Assembly: GCA_014584575.1 (NCBI GenBank)
Contig: JACTMP010000074.1
Location: forward strand, 1-64,000
Direction of reading: 5' to 3'
DNA length: 64,000 nt
DNA from: Chloroflexota bacterium
GTDB lineage: Bacteria; Chloroflexota; Anaerolineae; Promineifilales; Promineifilaceae
Positions 1 to 8,373 of this stretch are shown here, piece after piece (position 1 is the first letter of the stretch; every line of letters starts with the position of its first letter). Under the pieces are notes generated by a model. That model searched no databases. It was not told the DNA's origin and worked only from the letters and a program-made list of their open reading frames with translations. The translations under genes and the position numbers were made by a program.

Positions 1-97
1 GTCGGCCTTCGCCGACTGTTTTAAGCCGACGAAGGTCGGCTTCGCTGCTTGTTGCCGCGATTTTAATCGCCGGGTTTTGCCAAACTGAGAATTGCTG
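1..97. repeat. Right part of a MITE-like element (cut by window edge)
   Basis: This stretch aligns base for base with 56341-56437, differing at about 10 of 97 positions. It has two internal hairpins built on GTCGGC/GCCGAC and ends in CAAACTGAGAATTGCTG, which matches 16 of 17 bases of the terminal repeat of the complete copy at 56284-56437. The left end lies outside the window, so its target duplication cannot be checked. Confidence 0.85.
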
Positions 98-420
98 TCG
101 AGTAATGGCAATGTCTTTAGTTTTTCGCCATGACTACAGCGGATAAAGGAATAAACGGATTTTCCTCTGGAAATTTAACCGTATATTCCTCATTGCACCG
201 TTAAATAACTCTTCTTATCTTCAGCACTTCGCCTGTCATTCCGAGCGGAGTCTTCGGAGCGAGGAATCCCTCTCCTGTGTCATGTAGCAGGGATTCCTCG
301 TCGAAGTCTCCTCGGAATGACACGCGGAGTTAAGATCATTTTGTTAACGCTGTACTCAATCCGTTGTAGTCTTGAAGAGGGGAAGAATACTTCGTGACAC
401 TACCGAGTAATGAGGTAATC
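98..420. other. Gene-free stretch between two repeats and an amidohydrolase
   Basis: No convincing coding sequence was seen here. Positions 211-356 hold copy 1 of the CATTCCGAG fold-back element, listed separately. The rest is AT-rich sequence following the MITE-like end, with no recognisable promoter or RNA gene. Confidence 0.5.
211..356 (-). repeat. CATTCCGAG fold-back element, copy 1
   Basis: A long imperfect inverted repeat in which CATTCCGAGCGGAGTC and its neighbours pair with a complementary arm ending in GGAATGAC. One outer end carries GTTAACGCTGTAC. Read on the minus strand it matches the copies at 1281-1425 and 6971-7098, so it is a dispersed family. It would form a strong hairpin in RNA or single-stranded DNA. 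Confidence 0.85.
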
Positions 421-1260
421 CTATAATTTGAGGATTTTGCGGGCGTTGTCCAGTAAAATTTTCTGGCGGACTTCGTCTTTGAGCTCCAGCGTTTCAAAAT
501 CTTTCAGCCACCGTTCCGGCATCAACACCGGGTAATCAGAGCCAAACAGCACCTTGTCTTGCAGCAATGACTTCATATATTGCTGCAAAATCGGGCGGAA
601 GTATTTGGGCGACCAGCCGGACAGGTCAATGTAGACGTTTTGTTTGTGCAGGGCCACCGAAAGCTGTTCTTCCTGCCAGGGCACGGCCGGATGGGCCATA
701 ATGATGGTCAACGTGGGGAAATCGGCGGCAATGTCATCAATATACGGGATCGGCTGGCAATACTTGAGCTTAAAACCGCCGCCGCCCGGTTCACGCGCGC
801 CCACCCCCGTTTGCCCGGAATGAAACAGCACCGGAATACCTAAATCGGCGCACGCCTCCCAGAGTGGATAAAATTGGGGGTCATTGGGGAAAAATGCCTG
901 GGTGGTGGGGTGCAACTTTAGACCCCGTAAGCCCAGTTCTTTGACGGAGCGGTGGAGTTCTTGCACGGCCGTCTTCCCCTTCCACGGATCTACCGAAGCA
1001 AAACCGATAAATTGGTCGGCATATTTATGCGCCACCTCGGCCACATAATCATTGCCAATATACGGCACGCCGGTATTGGATTCGGCATCTATCGAAAAGA
1101 TCACCCCAAAAATGTCCAAAGCCTTGTATTTTTCGTAGAGCGCCTCTGGCGTTTTGGGCAAATCTTTCATGCCAAAATAGGCAGCCATATCCTCTTTTTC
1201 TTTGGCGGCCGGATGGCCCGGCGGGTCGGGTACGTGAACGTGGACGTCTATCGCTTTCAT
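421..1260 (-). CDS. Amidohydrolase family protein (amidohydrolase 2)
   Basis: A 279-residue metal-dependent hydrolase of the amidohydrolase-2 type (PF04909), a TIM barrel. The N-terminal metal motif is visible as IDVHVHV at residues 3-9. A His in LFHSGQTG, IMAHP and a late GSDYP (Asp metal ligand) follow in the expected order. Members act on cyclic amides, decarboxylate aromatic acids or hydrolyse lactones; the substrate cannot be told from sequence. The ATG at 1260 is preferred over an in-frame start at 1305, because AAAGGA lies just upstream and the extension runs into a dispersed repeat. It lies just downstream of an acyl-CoA synthetase on the same strand, with the repeat between them, so co-transcription is uncertain. 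Confidence 0.85.
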   Translation of the reverse strand: MKAIDVHVHVPDPPGHPAAKEKEDMAAYFGMKDLPKTPEALYEKYKALDIFGVIFSIDAESNTGVPYIGNDYVAEVAHKYADQFIGFASVDPWKGKTAVQELHRSVKELGLRGLKLHPTTQAFFPNDPQFYPLWEACADLGIPVLFHSGQTGVGAREPGGGGFKLKYCQPIPYIDDIAADFPTLTIIMAHPAVPWQEEQLSVALHKQNVYIDLSGWSPKYFRPILQQYMKSLLQDKVLFGSDYPVLMPERWLKDFETLELKDEVRQKILLDNARKILKL

Positions 1261-1280
1261 AATTTTCCTTTCTAAAGCCA

Positions 1281-1425
1281 GTACAGCGTTAACAAAATAA
1301 TCCAAACTTTATCGTGTCATTCCGAGGAGTCTTCGACGAGGAATCTTCCATGTTGTTTCAGGAGAAAGATTCCTCGCTCCGCAGACTCCGCTCGGAATGA
1401 CAGGCGAAGTGCAAAAGTTAAGAAG
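1281..1425 (+). repeat. CATTCCGAG fold-back element, copy 2
   Basis: This fills the gap between the amidohydrolase and acyl-CoA synthetase genes. It begins GTACAGCGTTAACAAAATAA, carries CATTCCGAGGAGTCTTCG and the complementary arm ending GGAATGACAGGCGAAGTG, and ends AAGTTAAGAAG. It matches copy 3 over most of its length and copy 1 in inverse orientation. Confidence 0.85.
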
Positions 1426-1433
1426 TGCTGTAG

Positions 1434-2996
1434 CTAGTTGATTTGCCGCGTATTGTCGGCCCAATAAGGGGCGCGCAATACCTTTTTCAGAATCTTGCCC
1501 GCACCGCTCATCGGCAGTGGCTCCAGGCGAATCTCAACGCTGCGCGGACATTTGTAACCGGCAATGTGCTGGCGGCAGTAAGCCATAATCTCTTCTGCCG
1601 TCAGGTCAAACCCTACTTTGGGCACCACGATGGCATGGACGGTCTCCCCCCATTTTTCATTTGGGATGCCAATGACGGCGCAGTCGGCCACGGCCGTGTG
1701 CTGGTAAATGACATGCTCCACTTCCGTCGAATAAATGTTTTCGCCGCCGCTGATGATCATATCTTTGAGCCGGTCTACGATAAAGAGAAACCCATCCGCG
1801 TCAAGATAGCCAACGTCCCCGGTGTGCATCCAGCCGCCGCGCAGGGCAACGGCCGTTTCCTCCGGTTTGTTCCAGTAGCCGCGCATCACGTGGGGGCCTC
1901 TGGTGGTAATCTCGCCCGCCGTGCCCCGCGGCGCTTCTTCGTCGTTGACGTCCACAATCCGCACTTCCATGGCAAACACCGGCTGTCCGGCCGACTCGAT
2001 TTTGCCCGCAAACGGCCCTTCATCTGTGTTATACCTGTCCAGCAGCATGGCCACGTTAGGCGACGTTTCCGTCTGCCCGTACCCTTGAATGAATTGGCAG
2101 TGGGGAAACAGTTCACGCGCCCTGCGAATCACCGCCGGGGCAATAGAAGAACCGCCAAAGTTCACCTTCCGCAGACTGGACACATCATACGCTTCCACAC
2201 CCGGTACCTGGCACAGCATATTGATCATGGTGGGTACCAGCGCCATGTGCGTTATCCGGTGGCGGCTGATCAGTTCCAGTGCCTCTTGCGGCACAAATCT
2301 CCTGGTGAAAACGTGGGTACCACCCACCATAGTCACGCCGGTGTTCCATTGACAGTCGGCAATATGGAACATAGGCGCGGTATGCAAATACGTCCAGGGT
2401 TCGCCCTCATACATAATGGCCAGCGAGGATAGGGCATTGCTGACGGCGTTGGTATGCGTGAGCATGACCCCTTTTGGTGTCCCCGTTGTGCCACCCGTAT
2501 AAATGATGATGGCTATGTCATCACCGCCCCGGTTGGCATCGGGGATAGGCACGGCCGTGTTTATCAACGTTTCGTGCGGCATGAGATCGGCAGGGGGGTC
2601 GCCATCGCCAGCGAAGATGATATGGTTCGGCAGGGTGGTGTAGCTGGTTATGTGCGCCAACTGCGACTGGAGCGCATCATCAATAACAAAAATTTGGGGG
2701 GCCGCATCAGCCAGGATGTTGGCTATTTCCGGGGGGGCCAGCCGGGTATTGATGGGCACAAAAATGCCGCCGGCCCAAATGGTGGCAAAATAATACTCCA
2801 GATGCCGGTCGCTGTTCAGCGCCAGCATCGCCACCCGGTCATCTCTTTTTAGCCCCAACGAAGTTAAGGCCCCGGCCAGCCTGGCTACACGGTCGGCAAA
2901 TTCGCGCCAGGTGCGGCGGCGTTCGCCATCAATGGTGGCAATGCCTTGTGCATTGACCAGCGCTGCTCGTTTTAGACCCTGGGTGATGTACATCAT
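1434..2996 (-). CDS. Long-chain acyl-CoA synthetase / AMP-binding ligase
   Basis: A 520-residue ANL-superfamily enzyme that activates a carboxylic acid, probably a fatty acid, to its acyl-adenylate and then to the CoA thioester. The phosphate-binding loop YTGGTTGTPKG is at about residues 166-176. GYGQTE follows for adenine binding, then HTGD and DRLKDMI of the hinge, and the C-terminal GKILKK with its catalytic lysine. Length is normal for the family. Two ATG codons sit at the start. It is transcribed divergently from a TetR gene followed by MaoC and FabG-like genes, so a fatty-acid or aromatic-acid catabolic regulon is likely. The exact chain length or acid is not determinable. Confidence 0.92.
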   Translation of the reverse strand: MMYITQGLKRAALVNAQGIATIDGERRRTWREFADRVARLAGALTSLGLKRDDRVAMLALNSDRHLEYYFATIWAGGIFVPINTRLAPPEIANILADAAPQIFVIDDALQSQLAHITSYTTLPNHIIFAGDGDPPADLMPHETLINTAVPIPDANRGGDDIAIIIYTGGTTGTPKGVMLTHTNAVSNALSSLAIMYEGEPWTYLHTAPMFHIADCQWNTGVTMVGGTHVFTRRFVPQEALELISRHRITHMALVPTMINMLCQVPGVEAYDVSSLRKVNFGGSSIAPAVIRRARELFPHCQFIQGYGQTETSPNVAMLLDRYNTDEGPFAGKIESAGQPVFAMEVRIVDVNDEEAPRGTAGEITTRGPHVMRGYWNKPEETAVALRGGWMHTGDVGYLDADGFLFIVDRLKDMIISGGENIYSTEVEHVIYQHTAVADCAVIGIPNEKWGETVHAIVVPKVGFDLTAEEIMAYCRQHIAGYKCPRSVEIRLEPLPMSGAGKILKKVLRAPYWADNTRQIN

Positions 2997-3009
2997 GGCT
3001 GAAAATGTA

Positions 3010-3036
3010 GTAACGCGATTTGCAAAATCGCGTTAC
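3010..3036 (-). promoter_or_regulatory. Perfect 12-bp inverted repeat in the acyl-CoA synthetase leader
   Basis: GTAACGCGATTT and AAATCGCGTTAC are separated by three bases, ending 13 bases before the start codon of the acyl-CoA synthetase. It could be a regulator site or a leader hairpin occluding translation. Only the symmetry is seen; its function is inferred. Confidence 0.5.
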
Positions 3037-3055
3037 AAACTTAATTTTGGGAGGC

Positions 3056-3084
3056 TTGACGTGTTATCGGGTTCATGTTAAGAT
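3056..3084 (+). promoter_or_regulatory. Sigma-70-type promoter for the TetR operon
   Basis: A -35 box TTGACG (3056-3061) and a -10 box TAAGAT (3079-3084) are separated by 17 bases. Transcription would start near 3091, directly at the palindrome listed next. The implied leader before the TetR start codon is about 150 bases. Confidence 0.65.
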
Positions 3085-3093
3085 TAAAAACAT

Positions 3094-3107
3094 ACCGGCT
3101 GACCGGT
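3094..3107. promoter_or_regulatory. Putative TetR operator (ACCGG-N4-CCGGT)
   Basis: A perfect palindrome, ACCGG CTGA CCGGT, lies at about +4 to +17 relative to the predicted start point. It is in the divergent region between the acyl-CoA synthetase and the TetR gene, the usual place for autoregulatory TetR operators of fatty-acid genes. That the neighbouring regulator binds here is inference. Confidence 0.6.
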
Positions 3108-3162
3108 TTGTGTGTAAATTATACAACGACTCGCCCAAAAATCAAACCAAAAATGACCAAAA

Positions 3163-3226
3163 GTTGACCTGACAGCTTTTTCACCAGTTCAATTGCAAAT
3201 TTTGTCACGCAAAATCTGTCAGGTCC
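3163..3226. repeat. CCTGACAG dispersed inverted repeat, copy 1
   Basis: GACCTGACAG near 3169 and CTGTCAGGTC near 3215-3224 form an inverted pair around an AT-rich centre. The same arms occur as tight hairpins at 48068-48100 and 48436-48471. It lies in the leader of the TetR gene. Confidence 0.65.
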
Positions 3227-3238
3227 TCAGAGCGATCA

Positions 3239-3838
3239 ATGCAAGACAGGTCTGTTGCCACCATCAACAATATCCTGGATGCCGCCAGGACGCTTTTCAC
3301 CGAGAAACAATATGCGGACGTTTCGCTGCGGGAAATAACGGAAGTGGCTGGCGTGACCAAAGGCGCTTTATACCACCATTTTGCCACAAAAGAAGATCTA
3401 TATTTGCAGACCGTTTACCGCTGCCTGGCCGAAGTGAAAGAGACCATTCAGGATTCGATGCAAAACAGCCAGGGTGACGCCTGCCGGAACCGTTTATACC
3501 TTTCGCTTGCCAGCTTTTTGTGTTTACCATTCGAGTCACTCTCCATTATGCGCTCCATACGCCGCAATATCAACGTTTTTCAGGAGCCGGTACGGACGGA
3601 ATTGATCCGCGCCTATCAGGCGGCGCTGCCAGGGCAGATCGAGGCGCTTTTGCGGGAGGGGATGGTCAACGACGAGATTATCACCACGGATGCCCGGCTG
3701 TTGTCCTGGCAGCATGTGGCGGTAGTCGAGGTGTCTTTGCATGAATACGGCCGTCAAATCCTAGGCAGTCCCGAAGAGATGGCCGACTCCATAGTCAGCC
3801 TCTTTTTCAACGGCATTGAAAAACGGGCCACTGCTTGA
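3239..3838 (+). CDS. TetR/AcrR family transcriptional regulator
   Basis: A 199-residue regulator with a TetR N-terminal DNA-binding domain. The helix-turn-helix spans about residues 25-48, with the typical VSLREITEVAGVTKGALYHHF pattern (seen as LREITEVAG then TKGALYHHF). The C-terminal domain is variable, helical and presumably ligand-binding. It heads an operon with MaoC and FabG-like genes and is divergent from an acyl-CoA synthetase, which suggests an acyl-CoA or related lipid ligand. A 14-bp palindrome at the predicted transcription start is a candidate binding site. The following gene starts about 20 bases after its stop. Confidence 0.9.
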   Translation: MQDRSVATINNILDAARTLFTEKQYADVSLREITEVAGVTKGALYHHFATKEDLYLQTVYRCLAEVKETIQDSMQNSQGDACRNRLYLSLASFLCLPFESLSIMRSIRRNINVFQEPVRTELIRAYQAALPGQIEALLREGMVNDEIITTDARLLSWQHVAVVEVSLHEYGRQILGSPEEMADSIVSLFFNGIEKRATA

Positions 3839-3857
3839 TTCCAATGAAGGAGATCAG

Positions 3858-4301
3858 ATGGGACTAACTTACGAAGAATTTGAACTGGGCGCCATTTACG
3901 ACACACAGGCCCGCACCATTACCGAAGCGGATGTGGTCAGCTTTGCCGGGCTTTCCGGTGATTTCAACCCCATCCATACCGATGCTGAAGCCGCCAAAAA
4001 TGGCCCCTTCGGTGAGCGCATTGCGCATGGTATGTTGACGGTAGCGATGGCGACGGGCATGGCCAACATGACCGGCCTCATGGCCGGAACGACCATTGCC
4101 CTCATGGAGCAAAACATCAAGTACAAGGGGGCGGTGAAATTTGGCGATACCGTCCGGCTGCAAATGGAAGTGATCGAAAAGCGGGAAACATCAAAACCGG
4201 ATCGGGGTGTTGTTAAGCTGGCGGCCCGCGTCCTGAACCAGCGGGATGAACTGGTGGTGGACATGGTGTGGACGCAGTTGATGAAACGCCAGGGAGAATG
4301 A
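3858..4301 (+). CDS. MaoC-like (R)-hydratase / dehydratase
   Basis: A 147-residue hot-dog-fold protein. The hydratase-2 motif is visible as FAGLSGDFNPIHTD followed by AHGMLT, with Asp and His forming the catalytic pair. Such enzymes hydrate trans-2-enoyl-CoA to (R)-3-hydroxyacyl-CoA, linking beta-oxidation to PHA or fatty-acid routes. The ATG at 3858 has GAAGGAGAT just upstream and is preferred over an earlier in-frame ATG at 3816 that overlaps the TetR gene. The FabG-like reductase follows after 7 bases, and the pair could interconvert enoyl-, hydroxy- and ketoacyl-CoA. Confidence 0.88.
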   Translation: MGLTYEEFELGAIYDTQARTITEADVVSFAGLSGDFNPIHTDAEAAKNGPFGERIAHGMLTVAMATGMANMTGLMAGTTIALMEQNIKYKGAVKFGDTVRLQMEVIEKRETSKPDRGVVKLAARVLNQRDELVVDMVWTQLMKRQGE

Positions 4302-4308
4302 GGAATCC

Positions 4309-5076
4309 ATGTTACTGAAAGACAACGTAGCTATGATTACAGGGGCAGGTAATGGCATTGGCCGGGCTACGGCCGTGCGCTTTGCCCAGGAAGGCGCGCG
4401 GGTGGTGCTGGCCGACCTGGATGAAGCGGGTCTGGCCGAAACAAAACAGCAGGTGGAATCCGTTGGCGGCGAGGCGACGATAGTGGTGGGCAGTGTGGCG
4501 TCGCGTAAAGATGTGGAGCAGATGGTGGACACGGCCGTGACCACCTACGGCAAACTCTCCATCCTCATCAACAATGCCGGCATCACCCGTGACGGTCTCA
4601 CCACCCGCCTCAAAGAGGGCGAAGCACAGTTCATGTCTGACGAAAAATGGGATGCCGTTTTGGAAGTGAATCTCAAAGGGACCTGGTTGTGCTGCCAGTT
4701 GGCCGCCGTACCGATGATTGCCGCGGGCTACGGCCGTATCGTCAACACTGCCTCCATTGCCGCTCTGGGCAACATTGGCCAGGCCAACTACGCCGCCTCC
4801 AAAGCAGGCATCATCGGTTTAACCAAAACATTGGCGCTGGAATGGGCCAGGTTCGGCATTGCCGTCAACTGTGTGGCCCCCGGCGGCGTCAATACCAACA
4901 TGACCAAAACCATCCCTGAGAAGATCATAGAGAATCTACTCAAAGGGATTCCATTTGGCCGCTTTGCCGAGCCGGAAGAAATCGCGGCCGTTCATGCTTT
5001 TCTGGCATCCAAAGAAGCGAGTTATATTACCGGGCAAACTCTTTTTGTTGATGGCGGCGTCTCGGTAGGCGCTTGA
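4309..5076 (+). CDS. Short-chain dehydrogenase, 3-oxoacyl-(ACP/CoA) reductase type
   Basis: A 255-residue classical SDR with a Rossmann fold. The cofactor motif TGAGNGIG is at about residues 11-18, followed by NNAG, a catalytic Ser in NTASIAA, YAASK with the catalytic Tyr and Lys, and a C-terminal ITGQTLFVDGG typical of FabG. It would reduce 3-ketoacyl thioesters with NAD(P)H or run in reverse. The MaoC neighbour points to acyl-CoA metabolism. It has only general FabG similarity, so I do not assign the symbol. Confidence 0.88.
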   Translation: MLLKDNVAMITGAGNGIGRATAVRFAQEGARVVLADLDEAGLAETKQQVESVGGEATIVVGSVASRKDVEQMVDTAVTTYGKLSILINNAGITRDGLTTRLKEGEAQFMSDEKWDAVLEVNLKGTWLCCQLAAVPMIAAGYGRIVNTASIAALGNIGQANYAASKAGIIGLTKTLALEWARFGIAVNCVAPGGVNTNMTKTIPEKIIENLLKGIPFGRFAEPEEIAAVHAFLASKEASYITGQTLFVDGGVSVGA

Positions 5077-5089
5077 TTGGGAACAAAAG

Positions 5090-6169
5090 ATGGGCCAGAC
5101 AACCACTTCCCCACCAGTAACAAAGCCCGCAACCGGGCTGTCCCGGCTATTGCAGTCCAGAATAACAGCCATTTTGGTTGTCATTTTACCCATCATCCTG
5201 GCGCTGTTTCTCATCGGCGGCAGCAGGTCATTGGGTATCTGGCTGGGGGCAACGGCCACCGGTCTTTGTCTGGCGCTGGTTGGCGTTGCTGTCTACATAA
5301 CCTTTCGTGTTCTTGAATTCCCAGACCTGACCATTGATGGCACCTATCCGTTGGGAGCGGCCTTTGCGGCCATCATGATCATTAACGGCACTTCCCCCTG
5401 GCTTACCTTGCCGGTGGCTTTTTTGATGGGGGGCGTGTTTGGGGCGATCACGGCCGTGATCGCCACCCGTTTCAAAATCCACAGCCTGCTGGCCTCCATC
5501 ATCGTCGCCACCGGGCTGGTCAGCATCAACCTGCGTTTGATGGGGCGGGCCAATATCCCCCTGCTCAACGAGCCTACCATTTTCACTCCTTTTGCCCCCG
5601 GCTTCCGTGAATTTATCGCCACCCAATTTGGCGTAGACGCCGTGCGCTACGCCAATAATCTGCTCACCATCCTGGTGGTGGGCATCATTGTCCTGGTGTG
5701 TAAGCTGATCTTCGACTGGTTTACCCAAACCGAGATCGGCATGACCATGCGGGCCACCGGCGACAACCGCAAGATGGTCAAAGCGCTAGGGCGCAACCCG
5801 GACATTTTTTTGATTTTAGGCGTGGCTATCAGCAATGCGCTGGTTGGCTTGTCTGGGGCCATCATGGCCCAATATCAGGGTTTTGCCGATGTCAATATGG
5901 GGCATGGTTTGATCATTGCCGGGTTGGCGGCCGTTATCGTTGGTGAAACCGTCATGCGCCCCACCAGCGTGCGCCGGGCCACGCTGTCGGCCATTGTGGG
6001 CATGATCATCTATCGCATTGCCATTGCCGCCGCCCTCAGCCTGAGCTTTCCGCTGCCGGGCGGGCAAACCTTCCGCGTGGAAGCGACCGATGTGAAGCTG
6101 GCGACCGCGCTGCTGGTGTTGATTGTGCTCTGGTTGACCAACTTCAGAAAAAAGCGGGGGGCCGGATAA
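5090..6169 (+). CDS. ABC transporter permease (COG4120 type)
   Basis: A 359-residue integral membrane protein of the branched-chain amino acid permease superfamily (BPD_transp_2). Roughly eight to nine hydrophobic segments are visible, starting at about residue 28. The conserved FPDLTIDGTYPLGAA and MRATGDNRKMVKALG regions are characteristic of the uncharacterised COG4120 permeases that pair with COG1101 ATPases and COG2984 binding lipoproteins, and both partners follow here. Its stop codon overlaps the ATPase start (TAATG), indicating translational coupling. Substrate is unknown; related tryptophan/tyrosine importers (TrpXYZ) are one precedent. Confidence 0.85.
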   Translation: MGQTTTSPPVTKPATGLSRLLQSRITAILVVILPIILALFLIGGSRSLGIWLGATATGLCLALVGVAVYITFRVLEFPDLTIDGTYPLGAAFAAIMIINGTSPWLTLPVAFLMGGVFGAITAVIATRFKIHSLLASIIVATGLVSINLRLMGRANIPLLNEPTIFTPFAPGFREFIATQFGVDAVRYANNLLTILVVGIIVLVCKLIFDWFTQTEIGMTMRATGDNRKMVKALGRNPDIFLILGVAISNALVGLSGAIMAQYQGFADVNMGHGLIIAGLAAVIVGETVMRPTSVRRATLSAIVGMIIYRIAIAAALSLSFPLPGGQTFRVEATDVKLATALLVLIVLWLTNFRKKRGAG

Positions 6170-6966
6170 TGCTGCGTTTAGAGAACCTGCACCAGACTTT
6201 TAATGCCGGCCAGGTCAACGAGGTCAAGGCACTCTGTGGCATCAATCTGCACCTGGGCGCGGCGGAGTTTGTGACCATCATTGGCAGCAACGGGGCGGGC
6301 AAAAGCACCCTGTTTAATGCCATTGCCGGGGAATTTGTGCCCACCAACGGCCGTATCTTCATTGACAATATAGACGTGACCAAGTGGCCGGAATACCGGC
6401 GGGCCGCCTACATTGGCCGCGTCTTCCAAAACCCCTATCACGGCACGGCCGCCCAGATGACCATTGCCGAAAATATGTCGCTGGCCTTGCTGCGCCGCCA
6501 ACGGCTGGGCCTGCGCTATGGCGTCAACCGCCAACGCCGCCAAAAACTGGCCGATTTGTTAGCCCCCATTGGACTGGGGCTGGAAGATCGCCTGAATGAT
6601 CGCGTGGATTTACTCAGCGGCGGCCAGCGCCAGGCCATGACGCTGCTCATGGCTTCCCTCACTTCGCCTAAACTTTTATTGCTTGATGAACACACGGCGG
6701 CGCTGGACCCGGCAACGGCCGTGCGCATCCTGGAAGTCACGCAAGCCGTCATCGCCGAGCAGCACCTCACCACACTGATGATTACCCACAACATGCAGCA
6801 GGCGCTCACCTTCGGCGCCCGTACCCTCATGCTGCACAAGGGCGAAGTGGCGCTGGACATTTCGCAGGCAGAGCGGCAAGGGCTGACCGTGCAGGGACTC
6901 ATTGACAAATTCAGCCAGGTCAAACACGAAGCACTGATGGATGATGAACTGCTACTGTCAGGATGA
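6169..6966 (+). CDS. ABC transporter ATP-binding protein (COG1101 type)
   Basis: A 265-residue ABC ATPase. Walker A is GSNGAGKST (about residues 38-46), followed by the Q-loop, the signature LSGGQRQAM and Walker B LLLLDEHTAAL, with an unusual H after the Walker B Glu as in LivG-like subfamilies. The switch His is in MITHNMQ. It energises the permease encoded immediately upstream, with which it overlaps by one base. The binding lipoprotein follows after a dispersed repeat, so the three form one importer. Confidence 0.9.
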   Translation: MLRLENLHQTFNAGQVNEVKALCGINLHLGAAEFVTIIGSNGAGKSTLFNAIAGEFVPTNGRIFIDNIDVTKWPEYRRAAYIGRVFQNPYHGTAAQMTIAENMSLALLRRQRLGLRYGVNRQRRQKLADLLAPIGLGLEDRLNDRVDLLSGGQRQAMTLLMASLTSPKLLLLDEHTAALDPATAVRILEVTQAVIAEQHLTTLMITHNMQQALTFGARTLMLHKGEVALDISQAERQGLTVQGLIDKFSQVKHEALMDDELLLSG

Positions 6967-6970
6967 CAAA

Positions 6971-7098
6971 GTACAGCGTTAACAAAATAATCTAAACTTC
7001 GCCTGTCATTCCGAGGAGTCTTCGACGAGGAATCCCCATCGTTTATACAGGAAAGGGATTCCTCTCTCCGAAGACTCCGCTGGGAATGACAGGTGGGG
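6971..7098 (+). repeat. CATTCCGAG fold-back element, copy 3
   Basis: Begins GTACAGCGTTAACAAAATAA immediately after the ATPase gene and carries the paired arms CATTCCGAGGAGTC and GACTCCGCTGGGAATGAC. It closely matches copy 2. It sits inside the ABC transporter operon and could act as an mRNA-processing or attenuating hairpin between the ATPase and the binding protein. Confidence 0.85.
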
Positions 7099-7227
7099 GG
7101 CTTTCATGTTTATTAACGTGCCACAGGCGGAAGATTGGGCCTCACCTGTGGCACGAATGAGATGATAACGGCGCGATTTTGGCGAATCGGCCTGTTATCC
7201 TCTCCTAATCATATCAAGGAGAATGAA

Positions 7228-8313
7228 ATGAAGAAAAAACCTTTGCCCCTGTTTCTAATTATTGTCGCCCTCCTGTTCCTGGCAGCCTGTGGTTCATCGG
7301 CCACAACAGAAACAGCGCCAACGGCCGTGCCCAACACGCCGACAGCCGCCCCCGCCGAACCCACCGATGCACCAGAACCGGCCGAAGAGCCAGCCGAGAT
7401 GGAGGAATTTACCATCGGCATGATGGTTATCGCCCCCATACCTGCCCTGGAAACAGTGCAGCAATCCTTTATTGATACATTGGCTGCCGGTGGCTACGTG
7501 GAAGGGGAAAACCTGACCATCATCCGGGGCAACGCCGAAGGGGATATTGCCACTCTGAACACCATTGCCCAACAATTTATTGATGAAGGCGTTGACCTCA
7601 TTGTCACCACCAGTACCCCGGCCGCGCAGGCCGCTCTCAATGCCACCAAAGATATGCCACAGCCAATCCCCATCATCTTTACCACCGTTACCGACCCGTA
7701 TGCCGCCGGCATTGCCACGGCCCCGGATGACCATCCGGCCTGGATGACCGGTTCGCAAATGTACCCACCGTTGGAAGCCACTTTTGACACGATGTTGGAG
7801 ATGAACCCCGATATTTCTGTCATTGGACATCTGTATAATCCGGCCGAAGCAAATTCTGTGGCCCAAACGGAAGCGGTAAAGGCCATTGCCGAGGAGCGTG
7901 GCCTGACTCTGGAGATTGCTACGGTCAGCAATAGTTCAGAAATCAGAACCGCCGCCGAATCCCTGGCTGCACGCGGTATTGATATCTTCTACTTTACTCA
8001 GGACAGTACCGTTGCTTCCGGTTCCGAAGCGGTGGTGCAGGTAGCCAATGACAACGGCATTCCCATCATTACCAATGATATTCCCACGGTGGCTAAAGGT
8101 GGAGCGGTGGCGGTGGGTGCTTCGCTGCGGGAAGACGGCCGTGTAGCCGGTGAGATGGCCGTCGCTTTCCTCAACGGCACTCTGGACATCGCTACGACCG
8201 ATATTGAGCGCGTTGGCGTCTTTGATTACTTCATTAACCGCGCCGGCGCCGCCGCCCAGGGCATCGAACTGCCCCAATCACTGATTGACCGCGCCATTGA
8301 CCAGACGCCGTAA
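7228..8313 (+). CDS. ABC transporter substrate-binding lipoprotein (COG2984)
   Basis: A 361-residue periplasmic-type binding protein anchored as a lipoprotein. It has a Lys-rich start, a hydrophobic stretch and the lipobox LAAC with Cys at about residue 20. A Thr/Ala/Pro/Glu linker of about 45 residues follows, then an ABC_sub_bind domain (PF04392) starting at TIGMMV. The ATG at 7228 has AAGGAG six bases upstream; an upstream in-frame start at 7135 has no such site and would bury the signal peptide. It is the ligand-capture component for the permease and ATPase encoded just before. Ligand unknown. Confidence 0.88.
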   Translation: MKKKPLPLFLIIVALLFLAACGSSATTETAPTAVPNTPTAAPAEPTDAPEPAEEPAEMEEFTIGMMVIAPIPALETVQQSFIDTLAAGGYVEGENLTIIRGNAEGDIATLNTIAQQFIDEGVDLIVTTSTPAAQAALNATKDMPQPIPIIFTTVTDPYAAGIATAPDDHPAWMTGSQMYPPLEATFDTMLEMNPDISVIGHLYNPAEANSVAQTEAVKAIAEERGLTLEIATVSNSSEIRTAAESLAARGIDIFYFTQDSTVASGSEAVVQVANDNGIPIITNDIPTVAKGGAVAVGASLREDGRVAGEMAVAFLNGTLDIATTDIERVGVFDYFINRAGAAAQGIELPQSLIDRAIDQTP

Positions 8314-8373
8314 TGAAGCGTGAGGCGTGATGCGTGATGCGTGAATTTACCTAATCACGCATCACGTATCACC
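8314..8373. terminator. Fold-back of GTGATGC words between convergent genes
   Basis: Tandem GCGTGATGCGTGATGCGTGA is followed by a complementary CACGCATCACGTATCAC arm, forming a strong hairpin exactly between two convergent genes. It probably serves as a bidirectional terminator, but there is no clear U-tract. The same words recur at 10390, 16664, 43761 and 49141. Confidence 0.5.

Noticed and set aside
1443-2432. Long open frame on the plus strand opposite the acyl-CoA synthetase
   Set aside because: It is a GC-rich antisense shadow of a well-supported gene, with no recognisable domain.
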